Below, piece after piece: positions 34,164 to 44,935 of a stretch of DNA of 64,000 nt. The first letter of the stretch is position 1. Each line of letters starts with the position of its first letter. The notes under the pieces were generated by a model. The model was given only the letters and a program-made list of their open reading frames with translations. It did not search any database and was not told where the DNA came from. The translations under genes were made by a program, and so were the position numbers. Source of the stretch: Apostichopus japonicus (taxonomy: Eukaryota > Echinodermata > Holothuroidea > Aspidochirotida > Stichopodidae); assembly GCF_037975245.1 (NCBI RefSeq), contig NC_092571.1:10487917-10551916 (forward strand), in the 5' to 3' direction.

Positions 34164-34262
34164 GGGATTGTACGTCGTTCTTCTGCAGAAGAGAATTCAA
34201 TTAATTTAAGAGAGTTCATTGATATTATCAGAAATGCGAAGGATTATTTTAGACTGATGAAG
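34164..34262 (+). CDS. Isolated candidate exon, unknown gene
   Basis: Between an acceptor (ACAATATCCCAG) and a donor (ATGAAG|GTGTCG) a 33-codon frame reads GIVRRSSAEENSINLREFID then IIRNAKDYFRLMK. The mix of charged and hydrophobic residues is protein-like and the length is a multiple of three. I found no phase-compatible neighbour that gives a convincing protein. An excellent acceptor with long T tract at 35085-35105 precedes a short frame ending at 35197, but the reading phases do not join naturally. Confidence 0.25.
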
Positions 34263-34675
34263 GTGTCGGAAAACTTAAGTAACATGGGAAAAATCCATGT
34301 TTGTTTTCTTCTAAAGCTTCTCACAAATGTCTTACTACACATAAAGAGTCTGAAGAGTGTAACATAGATACGCGTTTCCTTGTTGGTAATTGTAATATAT
34401 TGTTACAACTGAGTCATGTAACAACTGTCTATACCTTAAATAACATATATTAAACTATATTAATATTTGCTCGAAGTTGGGCAGTAATAATTCAATGTAA
34501 TAATGGAGACATGTAATATCAGGCTGTACTAACGAATCGTATTTCCATAATCCTCTTCATTTATGTTCAAATGGGCTTATAGTGAGTGAATAACCGAGTC
34601 ATGTAATTAACTACTGCCTCTACCAACAAATTATACTTTACAAAATCGCCCCATGTTTCGTTCAAAGCGTAATTT

Positions 34676-34772
34676 TTGTAATAACTGGTTTATGTAATAA
34701 CTGATTTATGTAATAACTGGTTTATGTAATTACTGGTTTATGTAATAACTGGCTTATGTAATAACCGAATAC
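34676..34772. repeat. 16-bp tandem array
   Basis: GTAATAACTGGTTTAT occurs about five to six times with single-base variants. Confidence 0.88.
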
Positions 34773-35763
34773 AAATAATTCATCCTAACTTACGTTTTAT
34801 AAGGGGCTTATAATATCATACGGTTACAAGTAACTACCAAATCACATTAAGAAATCGTCCTCTCTTACGTTTGAAGGGGCTAGTAATATCATGTTATAAG
34901 TTAGTCATGTATTAACTGCCGACTAAAAAATCACTTTCCAAAATCCCCCTTACCTAAAAATAAGTTTAAGGGGCTAGACACATCATCCGTTTTGACCTCC
35001 GTTATAGTTCAGATTTGAGTTTCGCAACATGTAGAAAAAAAATATACGTTAGACAGGAAGCAGCACTTTTCTTTGTAACGACTTTGTGTCGATTTTTTTT
35101 CTCAGGAAATATCATTCACCCCCAAACTGGCCACACGGAGATGTACTTCGATACATCACAAATGGCGCAATACGTCAAGATTTTTAGGGGGAATTAATTT
35201 GTGTTATTGAATCCTTTCTGTCTGAGCAGCAAAAAGTAAGACCTGCTGTGTATAGGGACTGTTGGAAACTTTAAGTAATTTTAGCAATTTCTCTTACCCT
35301 AAAATTAAAATAAAGTACAAATAACACCCGACCCATACATTTTTTTTGTCAGTTTATTTAGTGAATGGTTCAGACCAAAGTTTACAAAACCATACCTCGA
35401 TTAGTAATGAATGAAAACTAACAACAGAGTGTACGTAAATATATATGAACGTATACGCGCAATGTCAGCGATATCAATAATTATTATTTCAATATTGTAA
35501 GAAGTTTCAGTTTATTTAATTGCTGGATATTCTGCTCAAGCTTCCTTGTGAAAATATTCTTTTGTATCTTCGAGATCAATCTCAAGTATCCTATTAATGT
35601 AACATTTAAACAAAAAGACCACATATTATCAGTTTCTTCAAATGGGCTGTCCATGCGCGTGACGGTTGAAAAACGGACAAAGGCTGATAAAAATAAAACA
35701 ACCAATACTTATGTTAGGCTGTTCAAGTGGATCAAATTTCAGTATCAATGTGTTATGTTGACG

Positions 35764-35925
35764 GGTGTGAGAAAGGAACCAACCTTCCAATCAGTCCTAA
35801 AGACACCTTAAAATGAAATAAACTGTGGCAGGTACTTACATGACGTGAGAAAGGAACCAATCTTCCCCTCCTCACGACCCCTTAAAAGGAAATAAACTGT
35901 GGCAGGTACTCACGTGACGTGATAT
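35764..35925. repeat. About 75-bp tandem duplication
   Basis: GTGAGAAAGGAACCAA ... AAATAAACTGTGGCAGGTAC occurs twice (about 35768 and 35844). Confidence 0.8.
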
Positions 35926-36129
35926 GCAAAGTGGTTTGATCTTGAAATGTAACAAATCTCAATATGTTTGTTTCTTTACAAGATATACATCAGAGAGCTA
36001 AGACTTAGTATGAAAACAAGTGCATGTTAAAGGGGATGTACACTCTCAGTACGTGTTTGTGTAACGAACAAAAGACAATATAGACTAGACTAGCGTAGAC
36101 AAGATTCGAATAGACTACATTCTGGCCAC

Positions 36130-36345
36130 ACTGGACAAGGCAAGGCAAGGCAAGACAAGTCCAAAAACAGTATAATTGGGCAGGGCAGGACAGACCAGGA
36201 ATGGACAGGACAGAACGGAACAGGACGTAAAAGACATGAAAAAGCAGTACTGAGAGGGACAGGACAGGACAGAGCAGGACAGGACAGGACGAGACGGTAG
36301 GTGGAACAGGATAGCACATTACATAACTGAACACGGCAGGACAGA
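36130..36345. repeat. GGACA-rich pentamer repeat
   Basis: AAGGC and GGACA pentamers (CAGGACAGGACAGAGCAGG and similar). ORFs rich in CPVLSC on the minus strand are repeat products. Confidence 0.85.
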
Positions 36346-36521
36346 GGACATGTTGCAACAGGGAAATTCGCATATTTTGTCAAAACTCGCATCATTTATC
36401 ACATAGACCTATGAACGTACTTTGAATACGGTTGCATAAACATGTTGCCAAGGAAAAGTCGAGGTATTATCATTATAGTCTAAGGAGGATTTCGAATGAA
36501 TCGGAGTCCTTGTGTACACTG

Positions 36522-36572
<51 letters not shown>
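36522..36572. repeat. (TA)n microsatellite
   Basis: Pure TA with one GTA interruption, followed by ACACAC. Confidence 0.9.
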
Positions 36573-36574
<2 letters not shown>

Positions 36575-36599
36575 CACAGGATTTGTTCATCAAACTAAC

Positions 36600-37464
36600 A
36601 TAATGTACGGCGGTAACCCGAAAAATAATTCCGTTTTATCATCATTGGTAGCACGTATTATGACCAAGACTCACATGTCTTTGGACACAATTGTGAGAAT
36701 TCCGATGAGAAATGTGCGAAGTGAAAACTACATCCAGCCACTCAGTTAATCCCCCGAGGTTACGTATCAATGACCGTGTAAATAACCCCACCCCCGCCCT
36801 CCTACGAAATTAGGAGAAAAGTCTAATGGAATATTGTGCGAACTTTGCACGCCTGCGAAAATTGAAAACTGCGAAAGGGCACTGGGTGTTTGCTATCAAT
36901 ATTCAACGTATGGTAACACTCAACGTATAGCTAAACCAGGGAACAGTCACCGACCTCCTTCGCTGAATAATACATAGCGTCATCATTCGGCCACTAATAC
37001 CAAGGCGCGAATCCAAGGCGCGAATCCAGATGGATGTAGGTGCATTCACCAGCCATTGAAATCTCTCACAAAACTTACAAGGTAGTTAGTAGTATTCCAT
37101 GTTAAGCTAATTACAGACCTAATTTATCGTCTAAATATGTCTCAGAATGCATCATTTGACGTCCAAAATTTTGATTAATTTTTTTATAAAAGGAAGATCG
37201 GCCTGGAGGACCTCGGGATCACCTTGTCCTTTATGAAATCACTTGCTTTTTATATATACATATATATATATATATGATATAGTATACCTATATACGGTAA
37301 CTTATAGCATGTTGTTACTCGAGTTTCACGCCTGTAGTGCGCGGCGATCATCACACAACTGGCCGTTAACATTCGTGTATGTGACCTTATCATGTTTTTT
37401 CTACCTAGCACGGTCGAGCAGTTTGTTGACATACCTATACTGTTCCTTACAGCATGTTGAATTG
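36600..37464. other. Unassigned sequence
   Basis: No gene is recognised. A short tandem CAAGGCGCGAATCCA lies near 37000-37030. GTCTCAGAATGCATCATTT near 37138 is shared with 48587-48606. A small TATATA tract lies at 37250-37280. Confidence 0.5.
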
Positions 37465-37742
37465 AATTAAAATTGTGGTGACTTGGAAAATTCAGAACAG
37501 TGGAAAAACTCGAACCCCGGCCTCCCGCTATATATGCGGACTCCCTAACCACTAGGCTATAGACGCTGATTGTATGTCCAGAGGTTCGAAACCGGAGAGG
37601 AAGGTCGTGATTCCACTGTAGGCGTTCGTCACCTGTATTGAACAAATACTAGTTCTGTTTTGGTGACATATTTTGCCTTACTCTAGAGATCAAACATGAT
37701 GCTAACCAACTCGAAAACATTTGTGATTCCTAAAACCGGATC
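37465..37742 (-). mobile_element. Diverged tRNA-derived SINE-like repeat
   Basis: This is the same family as 14611 and 18074. The minus strand carries a recognisable A box (CCTAGTGGTTAGGG) and the CCGGTTTCGAACCTCTGG block. The normal tRNA 3' half is shortened (the CACCGGGATT part of the B box is deleted). It is the most diverged copy here and stands alone, without a tandem partner. Confidence 0.78.
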
Positions 37743-38379
37743 ATATCCTTTCCCAAATAGTATTCGCAGTAACTGTGCGGTTCACATGTATCACTTCAAT
37801 ATATCTCTTTAACATCGAATCTTAAAGTGATATTCCGGTCTAACCAAGGAATTTTACACAACGTAGAAATTTTGAAATGCCAACACCACACCTGCTGACT
37901 GGACAATGATTCCATAAAAACTTCCAAGTTAAAAGTAAAAAATATATTGATTCTTGTCAAAAGGGCAAACCGTTCTTTTTATAGCTATGACGTCATATTT
38001 TAACGTTGCTATTAGTCTGATGTTCTTGTATGTATTTTAAAGCTTTCAACCTAGAACAATCCATAAAGTTGCTCGGGGGTGTTTATATATGATTACGTGT
38101 ACTATTTCTCGTAGTCTTATACGACTCCGTGTAGACTATATAGTCAGAAGAATTAGTAAGCTCGATAAAAAACAACAGTAACAACAGCAAAACAAAGACA
38201 ACACAAAAGTGAAAGAAAAGGAAACTAAACTACTAATCATGTCACTACACGAGTGTACGCGAAAATGCGTTATATATTAATATATATATTAATATATACA
38301 AATAATAGTTTGATAAAAAAACCCAACATATATAGTTACAAGAGTATGAAAATACATTACTTAGTATAATAATATATGA

Positions 38380-39655
38380 ATGTAGATCCCCAAATACAGT
38401 ATATAATATATTAATATAGATCCCCAAAATACAGTAATAATATATTAATATAGATCCCCAAATACAGTATAAAATATATTAATATAGATCCCCAAATACA
38501 GTAATAATATATTAATATAAATCCCCAAATACAGTAATAATATATTAATGTAGATCCCCAAATACAGTGATAATATATTAATATAGATCCCCAAATACAG
38601 TAATAATATATTAATGTAGATCCCCAAAATACAGTAATAATATATTAATATAGATCCCCAAATACAGTGATAATATATTAATATAGATCCCCAAATACAG
38701 TAATAATATATTAATGTAGATCCCCAAATACAGTGATAAAATATTAACATAGATCCCCAAATACAGTATATAATATATTAATATAGACCCCCAAATACAG
38801 TGATAAAATATTAACATAGATCCCCAAATACAGTATAAAATATATTAATATAGATCCCCAAATACAGTAATAATATATTAATGTAGATCCCCAAAATACA
38901 GTAATAATATATTAATATAGATCCCCTAATACAGTATAAAATATATTAATACAGATCCCCAAATACAGTAATAATATATTAATGTAGATCCCCAAATACA
39001 GTAATAATATATTAATATAGATCCCCAAATACAGTGATAATATATTAACATAGATCCCCAAATACAGTATATAATATATTAATATAGACCCCCAAATACA
39101 GTGATAAAACATTAACATAGATCCCCAAATACAGTATATAATATATTAATATTGATCCCAAATACAATAAATAATATATTAATATATAGATCCCCAAATA
39201 AGTAATAATATATTAATATAGATCCCCAAATACAGTATAAAATATATTAATATAGATCCCCAAATACAGTAATAATATATTAATGTAGATCCCCAAAATA
39301 CAGTAATAATATATAAATATAGATCCCCAAATACAGTAATAATATATTAATATAGACCCCCAAATACAGTGATAATACATTCATATAGATCCCCAAATAC
39401 AGTATATAATATATTAATATTGATCCCAAATACAATAAATAATATATTAATATATAGATCCCCAAATAAGTAATAATATATTAATGTAGATCCCCAAATA
39501 CAGTAATAATATAATAATATAGATCCCCAAATACAGTAATAATATATTAATATAGTTCCCCAAATACAGTATATAATATAATTAATATACATCCGCAAAT
39601 ACAGTATATAATATAATTAATATACATCCCCAAATACAGTAATATAGTATATATA
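38380..39655. repeat. 33-bp AT-rich minisatellite, about 38 units
   Basis: AATAATATATTAATATAGAT followed by CCCCAAATACAGT, with variants ATATAAT/ATAAAAT, TGTAGAT, CATAGAT and an occasional extra A in CCCCAAAATA. Blocks of about 5-8 units recur with the same variant order (for example 38721-38840 and 39046-39140), so multi-unit segments were duplicated. The GIYINILLLYL-type ORFs are repeat products. Confidence 0.96.
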
Positions 39656-39944
39656 ATCCGGCATTCACATATTGTCAAAATATTTAAATAGATGAATATT
39701 CATATTGATGCAGAAATACAGAAATAAAAGTTCAATATCGATAAGTATGTCGCATATGAAATACAAATTTAGTATCAGCACTATATGAGTATCAAAATAC
39801 GTATATCTGTATACTATACCCGTTTATGCATCTCTCTTCCATAAAGTGCCACTATAATTGTTTTTCAATCTTACTTTAATTCAACCAGAGCCGCATATAG
39901 AGAGAGTTTGGCCAACTGGCGATTTGTGACGTCACACGCAAACC

Positions 39945-40109
39945 ATGGGCATCAAAATAGGTCCAGTTGTCGTTACCAGTTGCGCGAAACACGAAAAACA
40001 CCACACACAATATATAGCAGCTTTGCAAACTGTGCTCGTTGCGAACAAACGAAGCGACTCAGAATGTCAGATTTTGACAGGCATACGAGGAACAAAATGG
40101 ATATCAGGT
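39945..40109 (+). other. Small plus-strand ORF at the left end of P element 1
   Basis: Downstream of the left inverted repeat, frames beginning MGIKIGPVVVTSC and MSDFDRHTRNKMDI are open. The second ends at a donor-like AG|GTAATG (40109). They point into the element, opposite to the transposase. I do not recognise either, and chance is likely. Confidence 0.2.
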
Positions 40110-40384
40110 AATGAATTAGAGTATGCGTTAGTAAATGATATTTACGTTTTATCTTCACACCTGAAATGCATAGAAAACTAGCTGAAAACCTGTCATTACA
40201 CTTGTTTTATTTTACGCCTCATACTACTAGTCCTACTTTAGTCATACAAACGAAAAGCACACATCACAGTACTGGCTAGGCTAGATTACAGACGCACAAC
40301 TATAGCATCAGGCCTACATTAATAGATCCTTCAATTAAATAAAGTAGGCCTACACAAAAAATGACAATTTATGCTTCACTGATC

Positions 40385-40735
40385 TTTTCAGGTTTGCCAA
40401 AAAGTGGTTGTACCAGAGGTCATTGTATTCAACTCCAGAAGTTACATAGTAGGATTAATATTCGGCATAACTTTTTCTCTAAAGTCTAATACAACTTATA
40501 CAAGGGTTGTGAATGAATGGAATGGTATGCCTGAGAAGGTTGAATTGTAAGTAGTGTGAATGGGTTTAAGAATACTTTGGATGAGTACATTAAGCATTGT
40601 AATTGGGTATGACATTTGATGTCCTCGGTTTTATTCCTCTCATATAGCCTTAGGGTCCTTAATGGGGACTTGAATGTCTCTCCTGGTCTTTTTTTCTACT
40701 AAACTAAACTATATACTTGAGTGTAGGAGTTAGCA
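40385..40735 (+). pseudogene. LINE reverse transcriptase C-terminus and 3' tail
   Basis: In shifting frames the sequence reads TRGHCIQLQKLHSR, then IRHNFFS, then VVNEWNGMPEKVE, then SVNGFKNTLDEYIKH. These match the CR1/Jockey-type ORF2 ending ('RGH..KL...R...R..FFS.RV...WN.LPe.V...S.N.FK..LD'). The 3' end carries an ACTAAACTAAACTA pentamer tail at about 40700-40711. It inserted inside P element 1 and is therefore younger than that copy. Confidence 0.82.
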
Positions 40736-41418
40736 ATAGTTGGGAGTCTGTGGGCAAACCTAAGACTGATATTGTGGTGTTAATTTCTCAGGAATGTAGT
40801 ACTAGGCTATAGTAGGTGCAACAGATTGAATGGGTCTGTCGAGAAAAAAAAACCTGCAACAACTGAATACTGGTGTATGTTGTAGCTTATGTATTTTCCA
40901 TTAACATATATACTATATGGTCATGTCCTTAATAAGGTTTCATGGATCACACTGACATAGTGTGCCTACTTGTCAGTGTTGTCAACTGAGCACAGGGCTG
41001 ATGACATCATTCAGTTTGTTATTATGCAGACAGCAAATGGCCATATTGGTAATTATTAAAATACTTATTCTTCATACTGCCCTTACTGGCCTTACCTGAA
41101 CAGTGATGTATAAAAATGCAAGAAGTCGTTATGCTTTTCATTTAAGAATCGTTTCAGCCTGTCCTATTTCAAACATATGATTGGCAGGTTTCCACGTTAC
41201 ATAGCTTATCAAAATGGAGCTGTTCTGTAAAGCAAGAAAATCACACATATGCATGCATACAAACACACTCATATAACAATTTCTGAATATCTTTTCAGCT
41301 GCCCAAAGGTACTGGAATGCAAGCTCTGTTGAGTGAATTAAAAAACCCTCATTGTACTCTTTTATTATGGTCAGCGTAGCTGGAACCAGCAATGATGGTG
41401 ATGTGGATTTGACAGTAC

Positions 41419-41830
41419 CTAGACAAGAATTCAATAGCTGCTTTGTGTTGAAGTGGGTTCAACTTGCTCAAGGCCATGACAGGATGACGACTAGACATCA
41501 GGATGAATTATCTGTTGCAGAGCTCTATAAACCAGGCAGTTGTTAAAACATCCATTGGGTGACCCTCACAGTCTACCAAGCACTGCATCGCAGAAGCAAA
41601 ATGAAGTGTGTGTGATATCTTCATCTTATGAGAGTGGAATGGTATCAGTGTGGCCTCTGTCAATTTGGCTTCAAGTCTTTGTTTTCTTGAAAGCTGAGAA
41701 GATCTTTCAGTGGTTTCACACTGACCTCTGTACTTGACAATTCATGTGTATTTGCCAGCTCAGGAGGAAGCCAGATTTTAATTACATTAACCAATGCTGA
41801 CTTTTTTTTGGACATGTGGTACATCTGCAA
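41419..41830 (-). pseudogene. P-element-type transposase core fragment
   Basis: A single minus-strand frame reads RKQRLEAKLTEATLIPFHSH, KMKISHTLHFASAMQCLVDC, EGHPMDVLTTAWFIELCNR, stop (TAA), FILMSSRHPVMALSKLNPLQ, and ends HKAAIEFLS at a possible donor AG|GTACTG (41418). This corresponds to the region of Drosophila P transposase and THAP9 with 'KLT..H+.....KM+V..A.Q..S.SVA..L' and 'T..F+......FD.LN.R'. Upstream, after an acceptor-like CTCCTTGCAG, 41826-41812 reads DVPHV followed by QKKVSIG, like the family's 'D.PH..K..RN' block before stops. One premature stop, and no visible RNase H-like first part or C-terminal end, mark it as inactive. The link to the THAP exon is inferred from orientation and element borders. 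Confidence 0.82.
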
Positions 41831-42059
41831 GGAGGTGAAGGAAGCAGTTGGAGTTGCATGGATGTGGAATCTTGTTGATAGTCTGGCAGTCTTATCCACA
41901 GATTATCCCAAAGCTTCTCCACATTGCCACATTCAGAACTTATTACATTGATAAACTTGAAAATTGCAGGAATCTAACGAAGCACCCATCAAGGGAATTT
42001 GTTTGTATAATTATTGAAAGCTGTGACCTTCTGATGTGACAGACTAATGTGAAATAAAG

Positions 42060-43810
42060 GGCAGTAGATTACCTTGTAAATGAACCTTGTTATTGTTTGA
42101 TTGTATCTAATGTTTGCAAAATTTTAAGTTGCATGCTACCAATTGAAACATAATTCTTTCTCTATTAATGGGATATAAATACTTCTCCTTAAAGAGTGTG
42201 AAGACTCCCGCACAAAGAAACGTCTCATGCCGGTTAACTGACCTAGTTTCGAATGCGGTGTAACAGAAGTGTTAGACACCACCATTGATCCCAGAAAATA
42301 CACACACAGCTTGCTACCATCTGTAAATAGACATTAGTGTACAGTCAATACAAACATCACGGTCAATACCCACAACACAGTGCACATAGCAGCGTGGACA
42401 TCTCAGGTCTAGATAAAAGATAACAAGGTATCAGGTTTCATTACTGTCTGCATTTTGTAGCGACAAAAAAACTTCACTTGCAAGCCATGGAAAGTAAACT
42501 TTTTCAGAGCGCTGCATGCAGTTTAGGGCGAGTCTTCAATACCTTTAAATATACTGCATCGGTTGTTGTCACTTGATCATTTGCTTGTGTGTGAGCTAAA
42601 CAGTTTAAATAATATGTAAAAAAATAATACAAACTTTCAAATTGCCAGATATTTACTTGCTCAAAATCATTATCCAATCATGATTTGTTGCTATCCTTGA
42701 GTCCATTATTCAGATGATGAGGCAGATTCCCTTCAACTGTCCATGATGAAGGTAAACCCTTATATCTTAACCAACTGCCATTGAGTGTCCATTTGAAAGT
42801 TTCAAACACACAAGTGCATTGATTAAAACAAAGACTTTATTGCTGTGGTTGCAGGAACTGGATTTCAGTCTAGTAGTCACTCACCAGGTTCGTCTTTATC
42901 ACAGTCTGCTAACTGTGGCTTTTTATGTTAGGAGTTTTTCTTCAGAGCACATGTCACCTTTGATTTGTAAAAAGTCCTGAAATTCAGGGAGTTAAAATTT
43001 ACTAGATAATTTAAAAAGATTTTTTTTAACTTCAATCGTCAATGTGGGTGTCAGTTAAGGGAATAAGGAGGTACTGATGCAACTTTGATAAATGATAGTT
43101 GACTGCATCCAAATTAAACCAAGGCCTAGGCTATACTTTTGAAGAAGAAAAAATTAGGCTGAATTCATGTTAGCCTAAAAAGCTAGGCCAATGCTGACAA
43201 TTAACACAAACCAAGATCATTTAACCATTTGGGCACTTGTTTATGGCATACTAAAAGGGTCTATATAATTAGGCCTGTATGGGTACACAACCCACAAGTT
43301 GCCAATGAGTATAGACCTAGCCTAACTAGTTTAGGCCTAGGCTACTTTGTTTTCCTTAGGCCTAGTTTAATTGGGCCTTATACTGTGCCATATTATGTAA
43401 TGTGCTATAACAGTTGTAGTAATAGCAAGAATGGTCCAGGTCTAAGCCCAGGCTTAACTTATGCTTCGGGCTTAACTAAGGATTAGGGCTTTACGTGATG
43501 CCTAGAGGCTAGCCCACCCTTTTACATTAAACTAAAAGTGATACTTTTTTAGGCTAGGCATAGCCTAGGCATACAATAACTAGGAATTAGGATAACTATA
43601 TGTGCGACTGAAACTGCCATGCCTATGATCAGGAGAGCTGGCATAATGAAATCGAATTTGTGGATCGTAAAACGAGAGAGAATAGCCATTACAGAAACCA
43701 GTCTGAACGTAAAATTCTCGCATTGCTTGTACATTACTCGTATTACACTAGGGCCTATGGCTAGTAGTATGGGCCTAGGCTACACAGACTTTTTTCATTA
43801 GATCTCCATC
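42060..43810. other. Interior of P element 1 without readable coding sequence
   Basis: Between the THAP start and the transposase core I find no readable exons. The segment 43080-43780 is rich in TAGGCCTA/GCCTAGGC palindromes, described in the findings. Confidence 0.5.
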
Positions 43811-43822
43811 TTGTTCTTTCTA

Positions 43823-43921
43823 CTTCCAAAAAATTCCTCTTCTTTTATGGTCAGTCGGAAAATCAAACAACAATATCCATGTTCTGACCGATTGCAGCAT
43901 CCCCAGCACCATTTCTTTCAT
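43823..43921 (-). pseudogene. Frameshifted THAP zinc-finger start of the P-element transposase
   Basis: About 175 bases inside the right inverted repeat, the minus strand has ATG at 43921. In one frame it encodes WCWGCCNRSEHGYCCLIF (43911 on), matching the THAP start 'C....C.NRS..G...F'. One base off, it continues FDFPTDHKRRGIFWK, matching 'FP.D..rr..W'. A single-base frameshift thus separates the zinc-ligand part from the FP motif. THAP is the DNA-binding domain at the N-terminus of P transposase. Confidence 0.78.
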
Positions 43922-44734
43922 AATTTCGTACTTTTTTCGTGTACACAAACGATAGTCTATACACTGTGAGTATGCGTGTCGCCTGCTATAAAGTTTTCAA
44001 GTGGACCTATTTTACCACCCTGTGTGGGCGTTTTCCCTCTCGACCAATCCAAATCGGTTACATGGTTGGCCAAACTCTCTCTATATACGGCTCTGAATTC
44101 AACAGATATATACCGCCCTCACTACTTATTGGTTCGACCCATTCGGGCAGAGAATTTGCTTCCCTCAAAAAGTCCCGATTTTGTGCAATTGAAAACGATA
44201 GTTAACGTAGCATACTGACAGTTGACAATGGCCAAGATTTTCAAACAGCGGTCTGATGACATTTCGCTTATCTTTCCAATGCATTGACTACAATCTGTAC
44301 TGGTCGTGCTTGCCTCATCTTCTTTATCTTTACTGCGCCTGCGCAGTCATATTATTCCACAGCGTCAGGTTTTATGCAGGGGTATTAATCGAGATAGTAA
44401 ACTTTCATCACGTGGCCATTGCTAATAGGCAACGACGTGTACGGACGGTTCTGCATTTAGCAAACCGCTGGCTAACCAACACTTTGATACAGTTAGATAT
44501 CATTTTATATTATATCGCTTAAATTTAATCCATCTTCTTCAATTAAATATGACAATTTCATTTCGACCTAAGTCGTATTTTATTTAGGTTTGGTAATCTG
44601 ATTAAAATTGGCCGTTTTTACGTGAACAATCTCCACAAATAGAACAGCAGGAAAAATATAAATAAAATTGGTTTGAAGCAGTCACATGTATAGGGATAGG
44701 TTATAATGGGGAATGTTACAATGAATAATTGGGG

Positions 44735-44935
44735 ATCGCTTCTCGGCCTTTGGCTAAGATCATGTGTAGTATCTGTTCCATTTCGAGGGGAATGGTGATG
44801 CACACCTGACGATAATCACACAGTCACAGTCCCGATGCAAGGGGACTGGGGTTAGAAGCGGATCAGTCGTTCAGTAGTTTGGTTTTCGTGCCGGCCAGGT
44901 TCTTTCCTGGGCGACTTTTTCTTAAAAAGTATTGG
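44735..44935 (+). ncRNA. U2 snRNA 5'-end chimera
   Basis: Positions 44735-44779 match the highly conserved first 45 bases of U2 snRNA (ATCGCTTCTCGGCC, one T missing, TTTGGCTAAGATCA...GTGTAGTATCTGTTC), including the branch-site-pairing GTAGTA. After that the sequence is not U2: SL IIa, the usual Sm site and the 3' stem-loops are absent. Three short hairpins follow instead: CCATT/AATGG at 44779, AGTCCC/GGGACT at 44828, CCAGG/CCTGG at 44896. A T5 run ends the segment at 44918-44922. It could be a template-switch retro-chimera, the head of an snRNA-derived SINE, or a divergent small RNA gene. It cannot be normal U2. Confidence 0.7.

Larger units (their letters stand above)
39878..44103 (-). mobile_element. 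P-superfamily DNA transposon (degenerate autonomous copy), 4.2 kb
   Basis: The body 39886-44095 (4210 bp) is bounded by a perfect 8-bp target duplication AATTCAAC (39878-39885 and 44096-44103). It has 31-bp terminal inverted repeats with one mismatch, beginning CAGAGCCG(C/T)ATATAGAGAG and ending TTTGGCCAAC. AAAATAGGTCCA recurs just inside both ends. P elements make 8-bp duplications and carry inverted repeats of about this length. The coding strand is minus. A THAP zinc-finger start lies at 43921-43823 and a P-transposase core at 41830-41419, both broken. A LINE tail (40385-40735) inserted near the transposase 3' end. The element therefore looks like a full-length but inactive P transposon. 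The TATATA in the inverted repeat may act as the promoter. Confidence 0.88.

Noticed and set aside
35106-35197. Terminal exon after a T-rich acceptor
   Set aside because: Two frames are open to short stops, neither is convincing, and the phase does not join the exon at 34164-34262.
38245-39598. Hydrophobic ORFs rich in GIYINILLLYL on the minus strand
   Set aside because: These are products of the 33-bp minisatellite that look like membrane proteins only because of AT-rich repeats.
44735-44925. A normal U2 snRNA gene
   Set aside because: Only the first 45 bases match U2. The rest of the molecule is absent.
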